A stretch of 64,000 bases of DNA from Adiantum capillus-veneris. Its lineage: Eukaryota; Streptophyta; Polypodiopsida; Polypodiales; Pteridaceae. The translations under genes were made by a program, and so were the position numbers. Positions within the stretch are counted from its first letter, which is position 1; each line of letters opens with the position of its first letter. Of the stretch, positions 34,759 through 45,359 are shown piece after piece. The notes beneath the pieces were generated by a model. The model did not search any database. It saw only the letters and a list, made by a program, of their open reading frames with translations, and was not told the DNA's origin. Location of the stretch: NCBI GenBank assembly GCA_014529385.2, contig CM043966.1:94003087-94067086 (forward strand), read 5' to 3'.

Positions 34759-34983
34759 TGTTGGGGTAAAGGTGCTACGTCTTTTGTCCGGCCGGACGTT
34801 CAATGTCCGGTCGCCCGTCCACGTGTGTACATACCCTTATTCTTAATTACATATGAGAATAAGGAGCTCCTCATCTTGAGTCTTGTGAGACTGCTCCACC
34901 ACACCAGCTTGTGCTCTTTCCCCTTCCCCGCATGCACTACACCACGCATGCATGCACGCATTCGTGCACACGTGCACTCATCA
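34759..34983 (+). repeat. COP-H 5' LTR (225 bp)
   Basis: It begins TGTTGGGGTAAAGG and ends ATCA, two bases before the PBS. The 3' copy begins TGTTGGGGTAAAGC. Confidence 0.92.
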
Positions 34984-34985
34984 AT

Positions 34986-34997
34986 TGGTATCAGAGC
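34986..34997 (+). other. COP-H primer-binding site (initiator tRNA-Met)
   Basis: TGGTATCAGAGC, two bases after the LTR; the usual copia primer site. Confidence 0.92.
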
Positions 34998-35376
34998 TAT
35001 GGCCAGGCGGCGGCAGTGGCGGCAATCTCTCAGTTGCGACAGAGTTCGGTGCTAGCGGCGTCGAACCGAAGGCGGTTCGACATAGATTTAGAAAGTAGAT
35101 CTCAGAGATCAAGGTCACAGGAGCTTACACTCCACCACGCAAAAGGGGAGAGAGAGATCAAGTTTTCTGTGAGATAGGGACACTGAGAAGCAAGTCGCTC
35201 AGGTTTGGCAGCTTGATAGTTGTTACGTATTTTGGGCATAACTTGAGCTAAGAAGCTCTAATTTCGAAACTTTTTTTATCAAAACGTAAATCTCTTCAAG
35301 ATCTACAACTTTGTAGAAGAAATTGTTTTCTGATTCAATGTGCAGGTGGCTCGAAAATCCAAAACACATAGACTAT

Positions 35377-35758
35377 GTTTTTCAAGACAATTTGGTGTAC
35401 AACTGCTTGGAGAGTGAAAGGAGATTGAGAGAAAGCAAATTGTGTGAGAACACACTGGCTACGTGCGGGGAGTAAGCCTGGCATTATCCGACATTAGCCC
35501 AAGTTTGGTCTTCTAGCATCGTCTACGACCTCGAGAATTGACGGCTCGGCTTGACGCATCGGTTTCGACACCGATATGCGGCTATTCGACTAGCAAGCTT
35601 TTGCCCGGCAAGGCGGAAGCCAACATCAAGTGTTTTTCAAGACAGTTTGGTGTACAACTGCTTGAAGAGTGAAAGGAAATTGAGAGAAAGCGAACTGTGT
35701 GAGAACGCACTGGCTAAGTGTGGGCGAGTAAGCCCGGTGTTATCCGGCATCGGCCCGA
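35377..35758 (+). repeat. Direct repeat in the COP-H leader (about 130 bp, two copies)
   Basis: Copies at 35377-35511 and 35632-35758 share gtttttcaagaca, ttggtgtacaactgctt, gagagaaagc and the tail around gtaagcc and ttatccg. COP-G is inserted at the end of the second copy. Confidence 0.8.
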
Positions 35759-35759
35759 G

Positions 35760-35986
35760 TGTTACCATACACATGTGGTAGTGATGTGTGTGAACACACT
35801 AGGACCGCCGGGGCATTTTTTCCCTCTTTAGGAGGTTTTTTCCCCCATGCATTGTATATACGCCCATCACTCTAGGGCTATCTATCTTTCCATTGCACAC
35901 TAAGTAATACACTCTCTATTGTGTGCCTTGAGCTTCCTTCATCTTCTCCAAGCTGTGTATGTTTCTCTGCAACCCTCATTCCAACA
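35760..35986 (+). repeat. COP-G 5' LTR (227 bp)
   Basis: Its first 105 bp match the truncated 3' LTR at 40378-40482, including tacacatgtggtagtgatg-like and the T-rich segment before cccccatgcattg. The TATA-like tgtatatacgcc lies near 35852. Confidence 0.9.
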
Positions 35987-36346
35987 ATTGGTATCAGAGC
36001 AGGTCACGTCCTCCCGGGCTTAGTCGCCAGCTGCTCCAGCACACGCCTGCTCACTTTCTCCGATTTCAGTGGGCTTTGGCAAGCCTTCGTAGGTCGACAA
36101 ATTTTTGGGAAAGCTTGTAGAGCTTGGTCTGCTCAGAATTTTGATTTAGGTTCATTTCGGCCTCCATTTCCACTACAGGCAGTACTGCACAGGCTGTTCA
36201 TCATTTTGTGCAAAATTTCTGTCAGTGCCGTTTTTTGCATAACAGGTGCCTTATAGTCTTCTACGTTTTGTGCTATATAGCACAGGTTGTTCTCGCTCCA
36301 TTTCTCCTATTTTCGGGTAGTTTTCACATCAGGTGAAGCATTTACC

Positions 36347-37567
36347 ATGGCTGACAACAACAACACAGATGTGTTCAAGATGTTTGCTGCTGAGCACAGG
36401 TTGGATGGGGACAACTACCCTATGTGGGCTTATATGATGCAACATGTTCTTGTGTCAAAGGGTGTCTGGAACATTGTGCAGGGCATTGATGTACGTCCTG
36501 GTTCTGAGGATGTAGGCAATGTTGAGGATGTTGCAGGTCTTGCTGCAAGGATTGCAGCTGTTAGAGTTGTTTTGCCTACGGTAGAACAAGCTCGTTGGGA
36601 TGTTAAGGATGCGCGGGCTCATGCATTGATTGCGTTGTCTGTGAAGTGCACCATTGTTCCTCACATCCGTTCAACAAAATCTGCAAAACGGGCTTGGGAT
36701 ATTCTAGCAGGTCTTTATGCAAGCCGCAATGAGGCTAAAATTGCTTTGCTGCGTAAAGAGCTGGAGTCGAAGATTATGCATGAGGAAGATGATATGGACA
36801 CTTTCCTTGCTAGTGTCAAGGATATCAATGAGCAACTTATTTCTGCAGGTGAAGTCATTTCATACAGTTCCCTTGTGCAGACTGTTCTTGATGCCTTACC
36901 AGATTCCTACCAGACTTTTGCTAGTACTTGGAGACTTATGACCCAAGGAAATCCATAAGTTGTCAAGTTTGATGCATTATGCACATTGCTATTGCAAGAG
37001 TCACTTTCCAGAAAAAACAGGACTAGGCAGCGTGCAGTTGAACAGGCTTTTATTGCTTCTCAAAGAAAGGGTGGTAACAACAATGCAGCCACTTCTTATG
37101 GTTCTGCTGCGAGTGGCAAAAATTCTGTTCCTAATGCTTCTGCTGGCAGCACTTTGTTTGGAAATTCTGGTGATAAGGGCAAAAAGAAGATGCGTTGCCA
37201 TTATTGTAAAGCTAATGATCACTTGATCAAGTCGTGTCCTAAGTTGAAGGCCAAAGAGGCTAAGAAGAAAGAGGGTGGTTCCACTGCAAATGCTGGTTCC
37301 ACTACAAATGCAGCCATTGTTGAGTCTTCTGTGAAAGGAGACTGTGATGCTGATGTTGATGCAGAATGGGCTTTTAGCGCACAGTGCACTTACAATCCTG
37401 TTGTCCATGATGCATGCTTGTCAGTTGCTGCAGATTCACATGTGTGGTATTTCGACAATGGTGCTACAAAGCACATTACCTCACATCGTGAATTGTTTAC
37501 CTCTCTCGAGTCTGTCCCTCATGGGAATTCTGTCACTTGTGCCAACAATGCCTCTTATCCGGTTTAG
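36347..37567 (+). pseudogene. gag: COP-G gag and start of protease, two stops
   Basis: From the ATG at 36347 (MADNNNTDVFKMFAAEHRLD), the Gag domain runs about 200 codons (YPMWAYMMQHVL, AKRAWDILAGLYASRNEAK, LPDSYQTFAS). A TAA at 36956-36958 interrupts it, and the same frame resumes at 36986. Then come a zinc knuckle CHYCKANDHLIKSC and a retropepsin start with WYFDNGATKHITS. A TAG at 37565-37567 ends it. The first stop sits where QVVKFD would be expected (CAA to TAA), and the second is also explained by a C-to-T change. Confidence 0.88.
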
Positions 37568-37671
37568 GGAGTTGAAAAGATTGTGCTTACTGCTGCAAAT
37601 GGCAATTCTTTCACACTTGTTGATGCACTTTATGTACCGCACTTGCTAGACTTGGACTTGTAGTCAAATTT

Positions 37672-38745
37672 GTGGATGACAGATGTACAGTTCATGATCT
37701 CAGTTTTGGTGATGAAATTGTTGCATCTGGGCTTTTGTGCCGTGGGCTGTATAAGCTCACTTTGTATGACAAGTGTGGACAAAATTTTGTAAATGCTGTT
37801 GCAGATTCAAGGGCCATTTCAAATGCAAAACTTTGGCATGCACGTTTTGGTCATCTGAATTTTGCCAGTTTGCTACGTTTGTAGAAATCTGATATGGTTG
37901 CTTCTTTGCCGCCTCTTGAAGCACCTGTCAAACATGTTTCTGAAGGTTGTATTTTGGGTAAGATGCAGCGGTCTAAATTTCCAAAGGATGGTTCAGATCG
38001 GGCCACGTGCAGGTTGCAGCTTGTGCATAGTGATGTTTGTGGGCCCATGCAAACTCCGTCCTTGGGCAATTACCTGTACTTCGTGACTTTCATTGATGAT
38101 TACTCCAGGCATGCATGGGTATTTCCGCTGAAAGCGAAGTCTGAAGTTTTTATGTGCTTCAAAAAATTTCTAGCTATGGCTAAAAATGTCTCGAAATGTA
38201 CTATGGGCACCCTTCGTTCCGATCGAGGGGGGGAGTATATGTCTCATAAATTTAATGCATTTCTGGCTAGTCGTGGGATAAAACACCAATGTTTAGTGCC
38301 TTATACACCTCAGCAAAATGGTGTTGCTGAGAGGAAAAACAGGTCACTGACGGAAATGGCACGATGTATGGTCAAAAGTCAAGCTTTGCCGCATTCTTTT
38401 TGGCTTGAGGCCACCATGTGTGCCACTTATGTACTTAACAAGTGTCCTACGAAAGATTTGCAGTCTATTACTCCATATGAAGCATGGCATGATAGAAAGC
38501 CTTCTATTGAGCACATGCGTGTTTTTGGCTGTTTGGCATATGCTTTGGTGCCACAAGTGCAGCGCAGAAAATTGGATGATAAGGCTAAAAAATGAATTTT
38601 TGTTGGTTATAGTGCTCAAAGCAAAGGTTATAGGTTGTATCATCCGCAAACAAAACGTATTCTGGTTTCACGGGATGTAGTGTTTGTGGAAGATTCTGTT
38701 CAGCCCTTGCTGTCATGTACTAGAGACAATAATGTAAGCTCATAG
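37672..38745 (+). pseudogene. pol: COP-G gag-pre-integrase and integrase, broken
   Basis: Segments 37672-37884 (LWHARFGHLNFASLLRL) and 37894-38595 form the integrase: HSDVCGP, FIDDYSRHAWVF, RSDRGGEYMS, PYTPQQNGVAERKNR and FGCLAYALVP. TAG at 37882-37884, TGA at 38593-38595 and TAG at 38743-38745 are in frame. A deletion with frame loss lies near 37645, between protease and this part. Confidence 0.88.
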
Positions 38746-40302
38746 GACATTTATGACACTTTGTTGCCTCTTTTCAGTGGTGGAAATACAAATGTAAGTT
38801 CCAATGAGGCAAATGTACATCCTATGGGGGTTTCTGAAAATGTTACAGATCAGCCTATTACTGATGCAGATGTACATGATGTACTTGATGAGGAAAGGGC
38901 TGAAAATGAGCCGGCTAGAGGTATGCCAAAATGGCTGGTGCACACTTTGCGTGATAGTAAATTGGATGCACCTTTGTCTAGTCGTACTCGTTCAAGCTCT
39001 CGCCATGCATCTTATGCATCAGATTGTTATGCTTTGGTTGTGTCTAGTTTACATGATGTTGAGGAGCCTCTGTCTTTTGATGAAGCACAGAATTCAGAAA
39101 ATTGGATGGCTGCCATGCAATCAGAATATGATGCACTTATAGAAAATGACACATGGACTTTATGTGATTTGCCTCATGGCAAAAAGGCCATTGGTACGAA
39201 GTGGGTTTACAAGTTGAAACGCAAGCCGGATGGTGAGATCGATCGCCATAAGGCTCGACTTGTTGCAAAGGGTTATGCACAACAAAAAGGCATAGATTAT
39301 GAAGAGATTTTGCTCCCACTTGTCGTATGACTACTGTGCGTTTTCTATGTGCATTGGCAGCTCATTTTGGTTGGGATGTACGTCGATCACACATTGTTAC
39401 TGCTTTCTTGAATGGTGACATATTTGAGGAAGTTTATGTAACACAGCCTCGTGGTTTTGTCATAAAAGGACAAGAGGACAAAGTGTGCAGATGTAAGAAA
39501 GCTTTGTATGGGTTGAAGCAATCTCCTCATGCTTGGTATGAGAAAGCTGACACCCATTTGGTTAAACGAGGCTTTCATAACAGTCCAACAGAAAGCACAT
39601 TGTATGTAAAGCGTGAGGGTGATGTACTTCTCATTGTGGTTCTTTATGTTGATGATTTGCTGATCACTGGACCAAATGAGAGACATATTGTTGAATTTAA
39701 GGCTGATTTGAATGCTACTTTCAAGATGAAAGATTTGGGGCTGTTGCATCATTATTTGGGTATACAGTTTAAGCAGTGTGATACATCTTGGCTTGTTTTA
39801 TCGCAAGGGGGGATCATTGCCGCTAGACTTACATGCTTTTTCGGACTCAGATTGGGCTGGTTGTTTTGACACGCGAGTGTCCACAAGTGGTTTTTGTTTC
39901 ATGCTCGGCAGTTCATGTATATCATGGTTGAGCAAGAAGCAACCTACTGTGGCCACTTCGAGTTGTGAGGGTGAGTACAGGGCAGTCTTCACAGCTACGG
40001 TTGAGTGTGTATGGCTCATACGCCTTATGGCTGATTTGGGTGTTGGACAGGACACTGCCAATATTATCTACACCGATAGTCAGAGCGCATTGGCAGTTGC
40101 GAGGAACCCAGTTTTTCATGCTCGCACAAAGCACATTGAGGTGCATTACCACTATGTCAGGGAGAGGCTCTCAACAGGAGAGATCAGCTTGGCTTATGTG
40201 CCAACACAGGACAACCTTGCAGATCTTTTCACAAAGGCATTTTTTCTTGAGAAGCTTGAAGCTTTCCGCAAATCTTTGGGCTTACTCCCCTTTGTGGACT
40301 GA
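38746..40302 (+). pseudogene. pol: COP-G RT and RNase H, broken
   Basis: 38761-39330 gives the RT start (NWMAAMQSEYDALIENDTW, IGTKWVYKLK, HKARLVAKGYAQQ). After a frameshift near 39325, 39327-39869 gives TAFLNGDIFEEVY, ALYGLKQSPHAWY and the catalytic YVDDLLITG. A deletion of roughly 100 codons with another frameshift near 39800 joins to RNase H (39778-40302): FSDSDWAGC, CEGEYRAVF, YTDSQSALAVARNPVFHAR and KAFFLEKLEAFRK. The frame ends at 40302, just before the polypurine tract. Confidence 0.9.
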
Positions 40303-40482
40303 TCATGTCCTTAGGGCATGGCACTTCCCTTTACTCATGTGCCAGCTCTCGTTCACCGCATCACTCCAGGGGGGATTTGTTACCATATACATGTGGTAGT
40401 GATGTGTGTGAACACACTACGACCACCGAGACATTTTTTTCCTCTTTAGGAGGTTTTTTCCCCCATGCATTGTTTATACGCC

Positions 40483-41790
40483 GTTGTGTGGAGCACTAGA
40501 GAGCATTTTTTGCACAGTTTGGTATAGTTTTACACTATGTATGCCTATGTCGATACAGCTTGAGCTAGGTATAGCTCGTAGGTAGCAGATTTATAGGTTT
40601 ACATGTGTTTTTAGACAGGTACAAGTCCATAGAGCCACTCGGTCAGGAGTAAGCAGGAGTGAGCCAGTTTGCCAGGCTTTTGGCAGCGTCTGTAGACCAT
40701 TTGTGGATTTGTTTATTGAGACACTACGTGTCTAGTTTTCAAGCGATTTGGTGAGATTTTTTGAGTTTTGCTTAGTTTACAGGGAAAACTTTATCGGATT
40801 TTTCCCAGATTCTCGCCATGGTTTGCACGTATTCACAGTTTGCTCTTTGATGGTGTAGTGCTCGAGTTGATGCCCACTCTGGCAGTCATCGGTAGTTTTT
40901 TTAGCTTGCGGTTTGCATTGAGTTTTGACTCATTTTGCAAAGGAAATTCTGGTTGTTTTTCCCCGTCTTCTCGCCATAAAAGTTTGCAGTGTTATGCCAT
41001 CTTCTACAGTGGTCGATATATTCTCACTTTGACACTGATCAAGTGCTTACTCTCACTTTGACAGATGTTGACAGGTTTTATCAATTTGGACATAGTTTGG
41101 TGTTCTTGTACCAACTCTCGCAGGAGTGAGGATTGTGATTGTGTATGCTTGTGTGGCTACAGATAGACAGTCATAGGTTTCACAGGTTTTTGCAGATATT
41201 TTGCAGGCAGTTTCTCTTGTGGGATGCATCTTGAACTAGCTTGTTCTCTACTTATGTATATGGCTATGCACTTTACGCTCAATTGAGCAATTTGTTCCAG
41301 TTTATGCTTGCAGAGTTTGCAGATTGTGGAGCTGCTTTTAGACATATGTTAGCATCAGTTTTGATGTGATTGATCATGCTTTTGAGCATTGTGTAGTAAT
41401 CAAGTTACCTCCCACTTTGTTGCCAGTTTGGCATGGTTTATGCTTGAGATTGTACTTGAGGTTTTGCTCAGTTTACAGAGGAGATTCTGTCAAATTTTCC
41501 CCGATTTCTCGCCATACTTTGGCTCGTAGCCATTCATTTATAGTATGCTTGTAGTGATTATAGGTTTCCTTTGATTTTGCCTCATGTTCTCACATCGACG
41601 CATATTTCGAACATGAGACTATAGCATGCAGGTTACAAGTTTTCACTATTGAGCTACCGGTTTGTGTATGTTTGATTAGCGTAGTGGTTGAGTGATCTCC
41701 CACTTTGTTGCACTTTGTTGCCATTTTGGCGTTCACTTATGGCAGTAGACATGTGTGACATTGAGAGATGCCGGTCTCGTTAGTGTTGAT
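40483..41790 (+). other. COP-H interior, non-coding degenerate repeats
   Basis: No ORF of substance. A loosely repeated segment appears three times (about 40740-40830, 40915-40995, 41455-41540), each with a TTTTGC-CA-TTT-CA-AGG pattern then ttccc and tctcgccat. It may be diverged gag-leader sequence of COP-H. Confidence 0.5.
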
Positions 41791-41792
41791 AC

Positions 41793-42360
41793 ATGCATTG
41801 TTGGTGTTACGGTCACACAGGACACATTAGACACCGTTGTTTCAGATGTATGAGACAACAATGGAGATATATGCATAGTGCAGATACGACTTTGACAGAC
41901 GTTAGAGAGGCAGTTCCAGTGACAGTCTATGCCAGTGACGGTGATGTCACGCTTGCCTCCAGTGTACCTCTTGCAGATTTGTCTATGGTTAGCACACTTT
42001 CTCCACAGTGGTTCCTAGATAGTGATGTAATTTTCCACATCACACCATGTTGTGAGTGGTTTAGCACATTTTCTAGTGGGAGGCTTGGTTGTGTGTACTT
42101 GGCCGATGGTTCGGCGTTTGACATAGAGGGTGCAGGAGATGTTTGTTTGTCATTACCCAGTGGTGCATCATACACGCTATGACATGTGCACTACGTTCCT
42201 CAATGGATACAGAGCTTGATCTCAGTGAGACAAATGGTAGCTTTTGGTTGTCAGGTACTTCTTAGAGAGCAGTCTTTCCAGATGCATTGGGTTCATTAAA
42301 GATTGCCAGAGGAGCCCGCAGCGGCCTGGTATATCCTATGCATGTGTATGAGGTTTGAGA
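41793..42360 (+). pseudogene. COP-H nucleocapsid remnant and copia-type protease, broken
   Basis: A zinc-knuckle remnant reads CWCYGHTGHIRHRC, where the second cysteine position holds tyrosine. About 60 codons on, WFLDSDVIFHITPCCEWF marks the protease; the usual DSGA is DSDV here, so it would be inactive. Conserved copia protease C-terminal phrases follow (GDVCLSLPSGASYTL, YPMHVYEV). Stops at 42180-42182 and 42356-42358 interrupt it. The last part is in the same frame as ORFx downstream. Confidence 0.75.
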
Positions 42361-42370
42361 CGGCGTAGTC

Positions 42371-43057
42371 TTGCTTTTGTTGCTAGCATGCTTTAAGCGA
42401 AAGACGAGACATGTTTTTTTTGCTAGTGATCTCAATCATGCTCAAGAGACACAGCATTTAGTTGTGCAGGATGTGCTAGTAGACTCTGTAGAGATAGAGA
42501 TAGAGTGGCAGTGCTCTACTGAGACACAGCAAGTGTTGTCAGACTTTGTGCAGGCAGAGGTAGAGCAGGTATACTCCCTAGAGGCACAAACAGAGCAGAC
42601 AGATATGGATTTTTTTGACATGCTCATGTTAGAGTTTGATGAATTGGTGCCAGGATGCACAGTTTTGCATATGGGTGAGAGGGACATAGCTTCCCCAATG
42701 TTGGTGTTGACACATCCAGACGTGAAGGGTAGTCTTGAAGATGAAATGATTGCAGATAGCGCAGGGGAGGCGAGTATAGCCAGTCTTATGCAGATTTTGT
42801 CAGCGTTCAGGCATCTTATGTTCGACTTGTTACTGTCGAGGCCCGACCTAGCAGCTACAATGGAAGCATTTGCAGCAGGGATTGTTAGCCATACGATGGC
42901 TGACACTAGCATGATGCTTCGTGGAGCTTTGCAAACCATACAAAGTTGTCTGCGGGATTTACATGCAGTCTCTAGTGTGGGTACGCACACTCGCCTACCA
43001 CCAGAGCCGATACAACTGCGTGTAGATCGACAGAGTGAGCCAGTGGGCGTAGGTTGA
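42371..43057 (+). CDS. COP-H ORFx, 228 codons, unknown function
   Basis: An open frame occupies the place where integrase and RT would normally be. It has no upstream ATG and is in frame with the protease C-terminus across one TGA, so it was probably the C-terminal part of a gag-protease-ORFx polyprotein. The product is acidic in its first half (VEIEIEWQ, MDFFDMLMLEFDE) and has a hydrophobic helical stretch later (SLMQILSAFRHLMFDLLL, MEAFAAGIVSHTMAD). COP-I contains a diverged homologue at the same position. I recognise no family. Confidence 0.55.
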   Translation: MLLLLACFKRKTRHVFFASDLNHAQETQHLVVQDVLVDSVEIEIEWQCSTETQQVLSDFVQAEVEQVYSLEAQTEQTDMDFFDMLMLEFDELVPGCTVLHMGERDIASPMLVLTHPDVKGSLEDEMIADSAGEASIASLMQILSAFRHLMFDLLLSRPDLAATMEAFAAGIVSHTMADTSMMLRGALQTIQSCLRDLHAVSSVGTHTRLPPEPIQLRVDRQSEPVGVG

Positions 43058-43143
43058 GAGAGTCTCTTACCTAGCTTCTTGTACATACTAGTTGTTTAGC
43101 TAGTAGTCCTCACTTATCAGTGCATTGTCTTTAAGTGGGAGAT

Positions 43144-43348
43144 TGTTGGGGTAAAGCTGCTACGTCTTTTGCTTGCCTGGACGTCCATTGTCTGGCTGCC
43201 CGTCCACGTGTGTACATACCCTTATTCTTCATTACATATGAGAATAAGGAGCTCCTCATCTTGAGTCTTGTGAGGCTCCTCCACCCACACCAGCTTGTGC
43301 TCTTCCCCTTCCCCGCATGCACCGCATCACGCACGCACGCACGCATCA
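43144..43348 (+). repeat. COP-H 3' LTR (205 bp)
   Basis: It matches 34759-34983 apart from short gaps and substitutions, ends ATCA, and is followed by the target duplication aatgt. Confidence 0.92.
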
Positions 43349-44237
43349 AATGTGGCAACATCACAACAAAATCCCATATCAAAAAATATGACTGCCAAGT
43401 GCTCAACATAGACAAAATTTCATAAATTCTAGCAATGGCTCCATAGAAGCGTACAATGATAGTAACTACATACAACATACATACGTGACCAAGTCTCTAC
43501 TAAATGTAGTAGGACATGTGCTCATGCCGATGCCATGTGATGGAAGGAGGGCAAGTGGAGATACACGCTCTCAATGGAGCTCAAACTACACTCCTCAATG
43601 CCATACACATAAAGAACTATATGCATAAATGTCCAACGGAGCTCAAAGTGCACTCCTCAGTGCTATACACATAAAGAACCATATGCATAAATGTCCCACA
43701 CCTATGAATTGCTACAAAACCATAACCTATCTAGTTAATTAGCTTAGATAAATACATGGCAATTACTAGAGTTAGAAAACCACAAAATGCAACAGCCTGG
43801 AGTATCTCAACTGAGACCAGGTGGCGCCACAAAATATCTCTTAAAGGGCACTACGAATAGTGTGTTAATGGGTAAAAAGCTAAAAAAATTTATTGTGCGT
43901 TGATCCAAAACAAAAGCCTTGCTGCATATATAAACTCATACCTTTGCGCTACCAGCTCGCCCCCATCAAGGGATGTAATAACCACACCTCATTGTAGGCG
44001 TCTGTCCATTTTCAAGAGTAAGATGGCCTTGCTACTATTTGTACATGTGTGGCTAGCTTATTGCAATACTCTCTTTCTCTATGGGTTGCCGAATGAGTAA
44101 AGGTTTGGAGCAAGCTTTAGACATAGCTTTTTTAGATATTTCTCTATTGACCAAATCTAGTAAAAAAGCTTGCACTCAAAGCTTGTTCCAAATAAAGATT
44201 CTTGAGCAAGCTTCTAGAATGAGCTTCTTTTCTCTCT

Positions 44238-44240
<3 letters not shown>
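43349..44240. other. Unassigned sequence right of COP-H
   Basis: No gene recognised. It includes a 62-bp tandem duplication (43572-43633 and 43634-43695) with ggagctcaaa, actcctca, acacataaagaac and atgcataaatgtc in both units. Confidence 0.5.

Positions 44241-44312
<72 letters not shown>
44241..44312. repeat. (CT)n microsatellite before the LINE palindrome
   Basis: Over 60 bp of CT after a short C run. The left arm of the palindrome starts immediately after it. Confidence 0.92.
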
Positions 44313-44317
<5 letters not shown>

Positions 44318-44737
44318 GAGAACATGTTTAATGAGGGAAACATCAAGTGTTGGGTTCTCAAGAAGTACCTTTTTGACACATTGGTGACACGGGTTCTTCT
44401 TTATGAAGTTGAAGTGTGGGGCGAGAGCATCTCAAAGTCTACTTGGAAAGAGTTTGAGAATGTCCAAAAGCATTAATTTACAAACTTTCTCCAAGCTAAG
44501 ACACAAACACCATATATGCTCCTACTTCTTGAGACGCGGTCTCTTCCAATTGAGCTTATGGGCATGGAAAGGGTTGTGGAGTACATGATAAAGATGCATC
44601 AAAACCCCTCACATCGACTTCCTGCAATTGCATGGGAAGCAAGCGAAAAAGTTCAAAAGAAGCATAAAAGCGAGATCTTGAGCACAAGACAAAAAGAAGT
44701 GGTTTGGGAGATGGGATGCATTACACTTACTTCATGA
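44313..44737 (+). pseudogene. LINE-like RT C-terminal fragment, left arm
   Basis: Translation gives TLVTRVLLYEVEVWGESISK, STWKEFENVQK, then YMLLLLETRSLPIE and MIKMHQNPSHRLP. This is the region after the RT catalytic core in non-LTR retrotransposons (pattern LVTPVLLYG-EVW). A stop lies at 44474-44476. The segment to about 45150 continues to resemble the C-terminal cysteine-rich end (LECSAFGHI). Confidence 0.7.
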
Positions 44738-45301
44738 TGCCTAAATAGATTCCCAAGTAAATGAAGTTTTTCTACAATGCCGATGTACTATGGCTAAGGA
44801 AGAATCTGTGGGTCATGCTTCACATTACACCACCCATATTGTCCCCAACTGCAAAACCATGTTCTTTGCCGAACGAAGAAACCATAATCACCCTTACTTT
44901 CTTGAGCATATCCCCTTGTTAGTGAAACGCACTATCGCCAGCCATTCAGCTTAGCTCCCTCTCCCTTCGAGCAAGACATGGCATTGGGGCAATGGAGAAG
45001 AGTCAAATCGATTGTGCACATTACTCTCACTGCAAGTTCGAGAGTTTGAGTACCACACACTACTAGAGTGCTCAGCTTTTGGTCACATCGATCAAACTTG
45101 CTTCCCTCACATTTTTAGCCATGACTTAGACCTACACACTTTCCTCTCCTAGCCATAGCTTTCCATTGCGACTCTCATCATCACAAATTTGGAGCATCAA
45201 GAATCACTCATCAGGAACACACATACTACATCACATGTAACTTTGGTCCCATGGGTCAAATTTGACCTCCAAGGATTATAATAAAATCTCTCTCTCTCAA
45301 G

Positions 45302-45359
<58 letters not shown>

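Larger units (their letters stand above)
35760..40482 (+). mobile_element. COP-G: Ty1/copia element nested in COP-H, 3' LTR truncated
   Basis: The 5' LTR (35760-35986) begins TGTTACCATAC and ends CCAACA. The PBS TGGTATCAGAGC follows at 35989-36000. gag, protease, integrase, RT and RNase H follow in copia order. A polypurine tract (ccaggggggattt) precedes a 3' LTR that starts at 40378 but stops matching near 40482, about 105 of 227 bp. The target duplication on the right is therefore lost. Confidence 0.92.
34759..43348 (+). mobile_element. COP-H: copia-like element lacking integrase and RT, with COP-G nested inside
   Basis: Two LTRs (34759-34983, 43144-43348) are flanked by a perfect target duplication aatgt (34754-34758 and 43349-43353). 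A PBS for initiator tRNA-Met follows the 5' LTR, and a purine-rich tract aagtgggaga precedes the 3' LTR. After removing COP-G, the interior is leader, degenerate non-coding sequence, a zinc knuckle plus copia-type protease, and a 228-codon ORFx. No integrase, RT or RNase H is present, so mobility would have depended on another element. Confidence 0.88.

Noticed and set aside
42442-43086. Minus-strand ORF of 214 codons opposite ORFx
   Set aside because: It is the antisense shadow of ORFx. The plus-strand frame is supported by the COP-I homologue and by the frame shared with protease.
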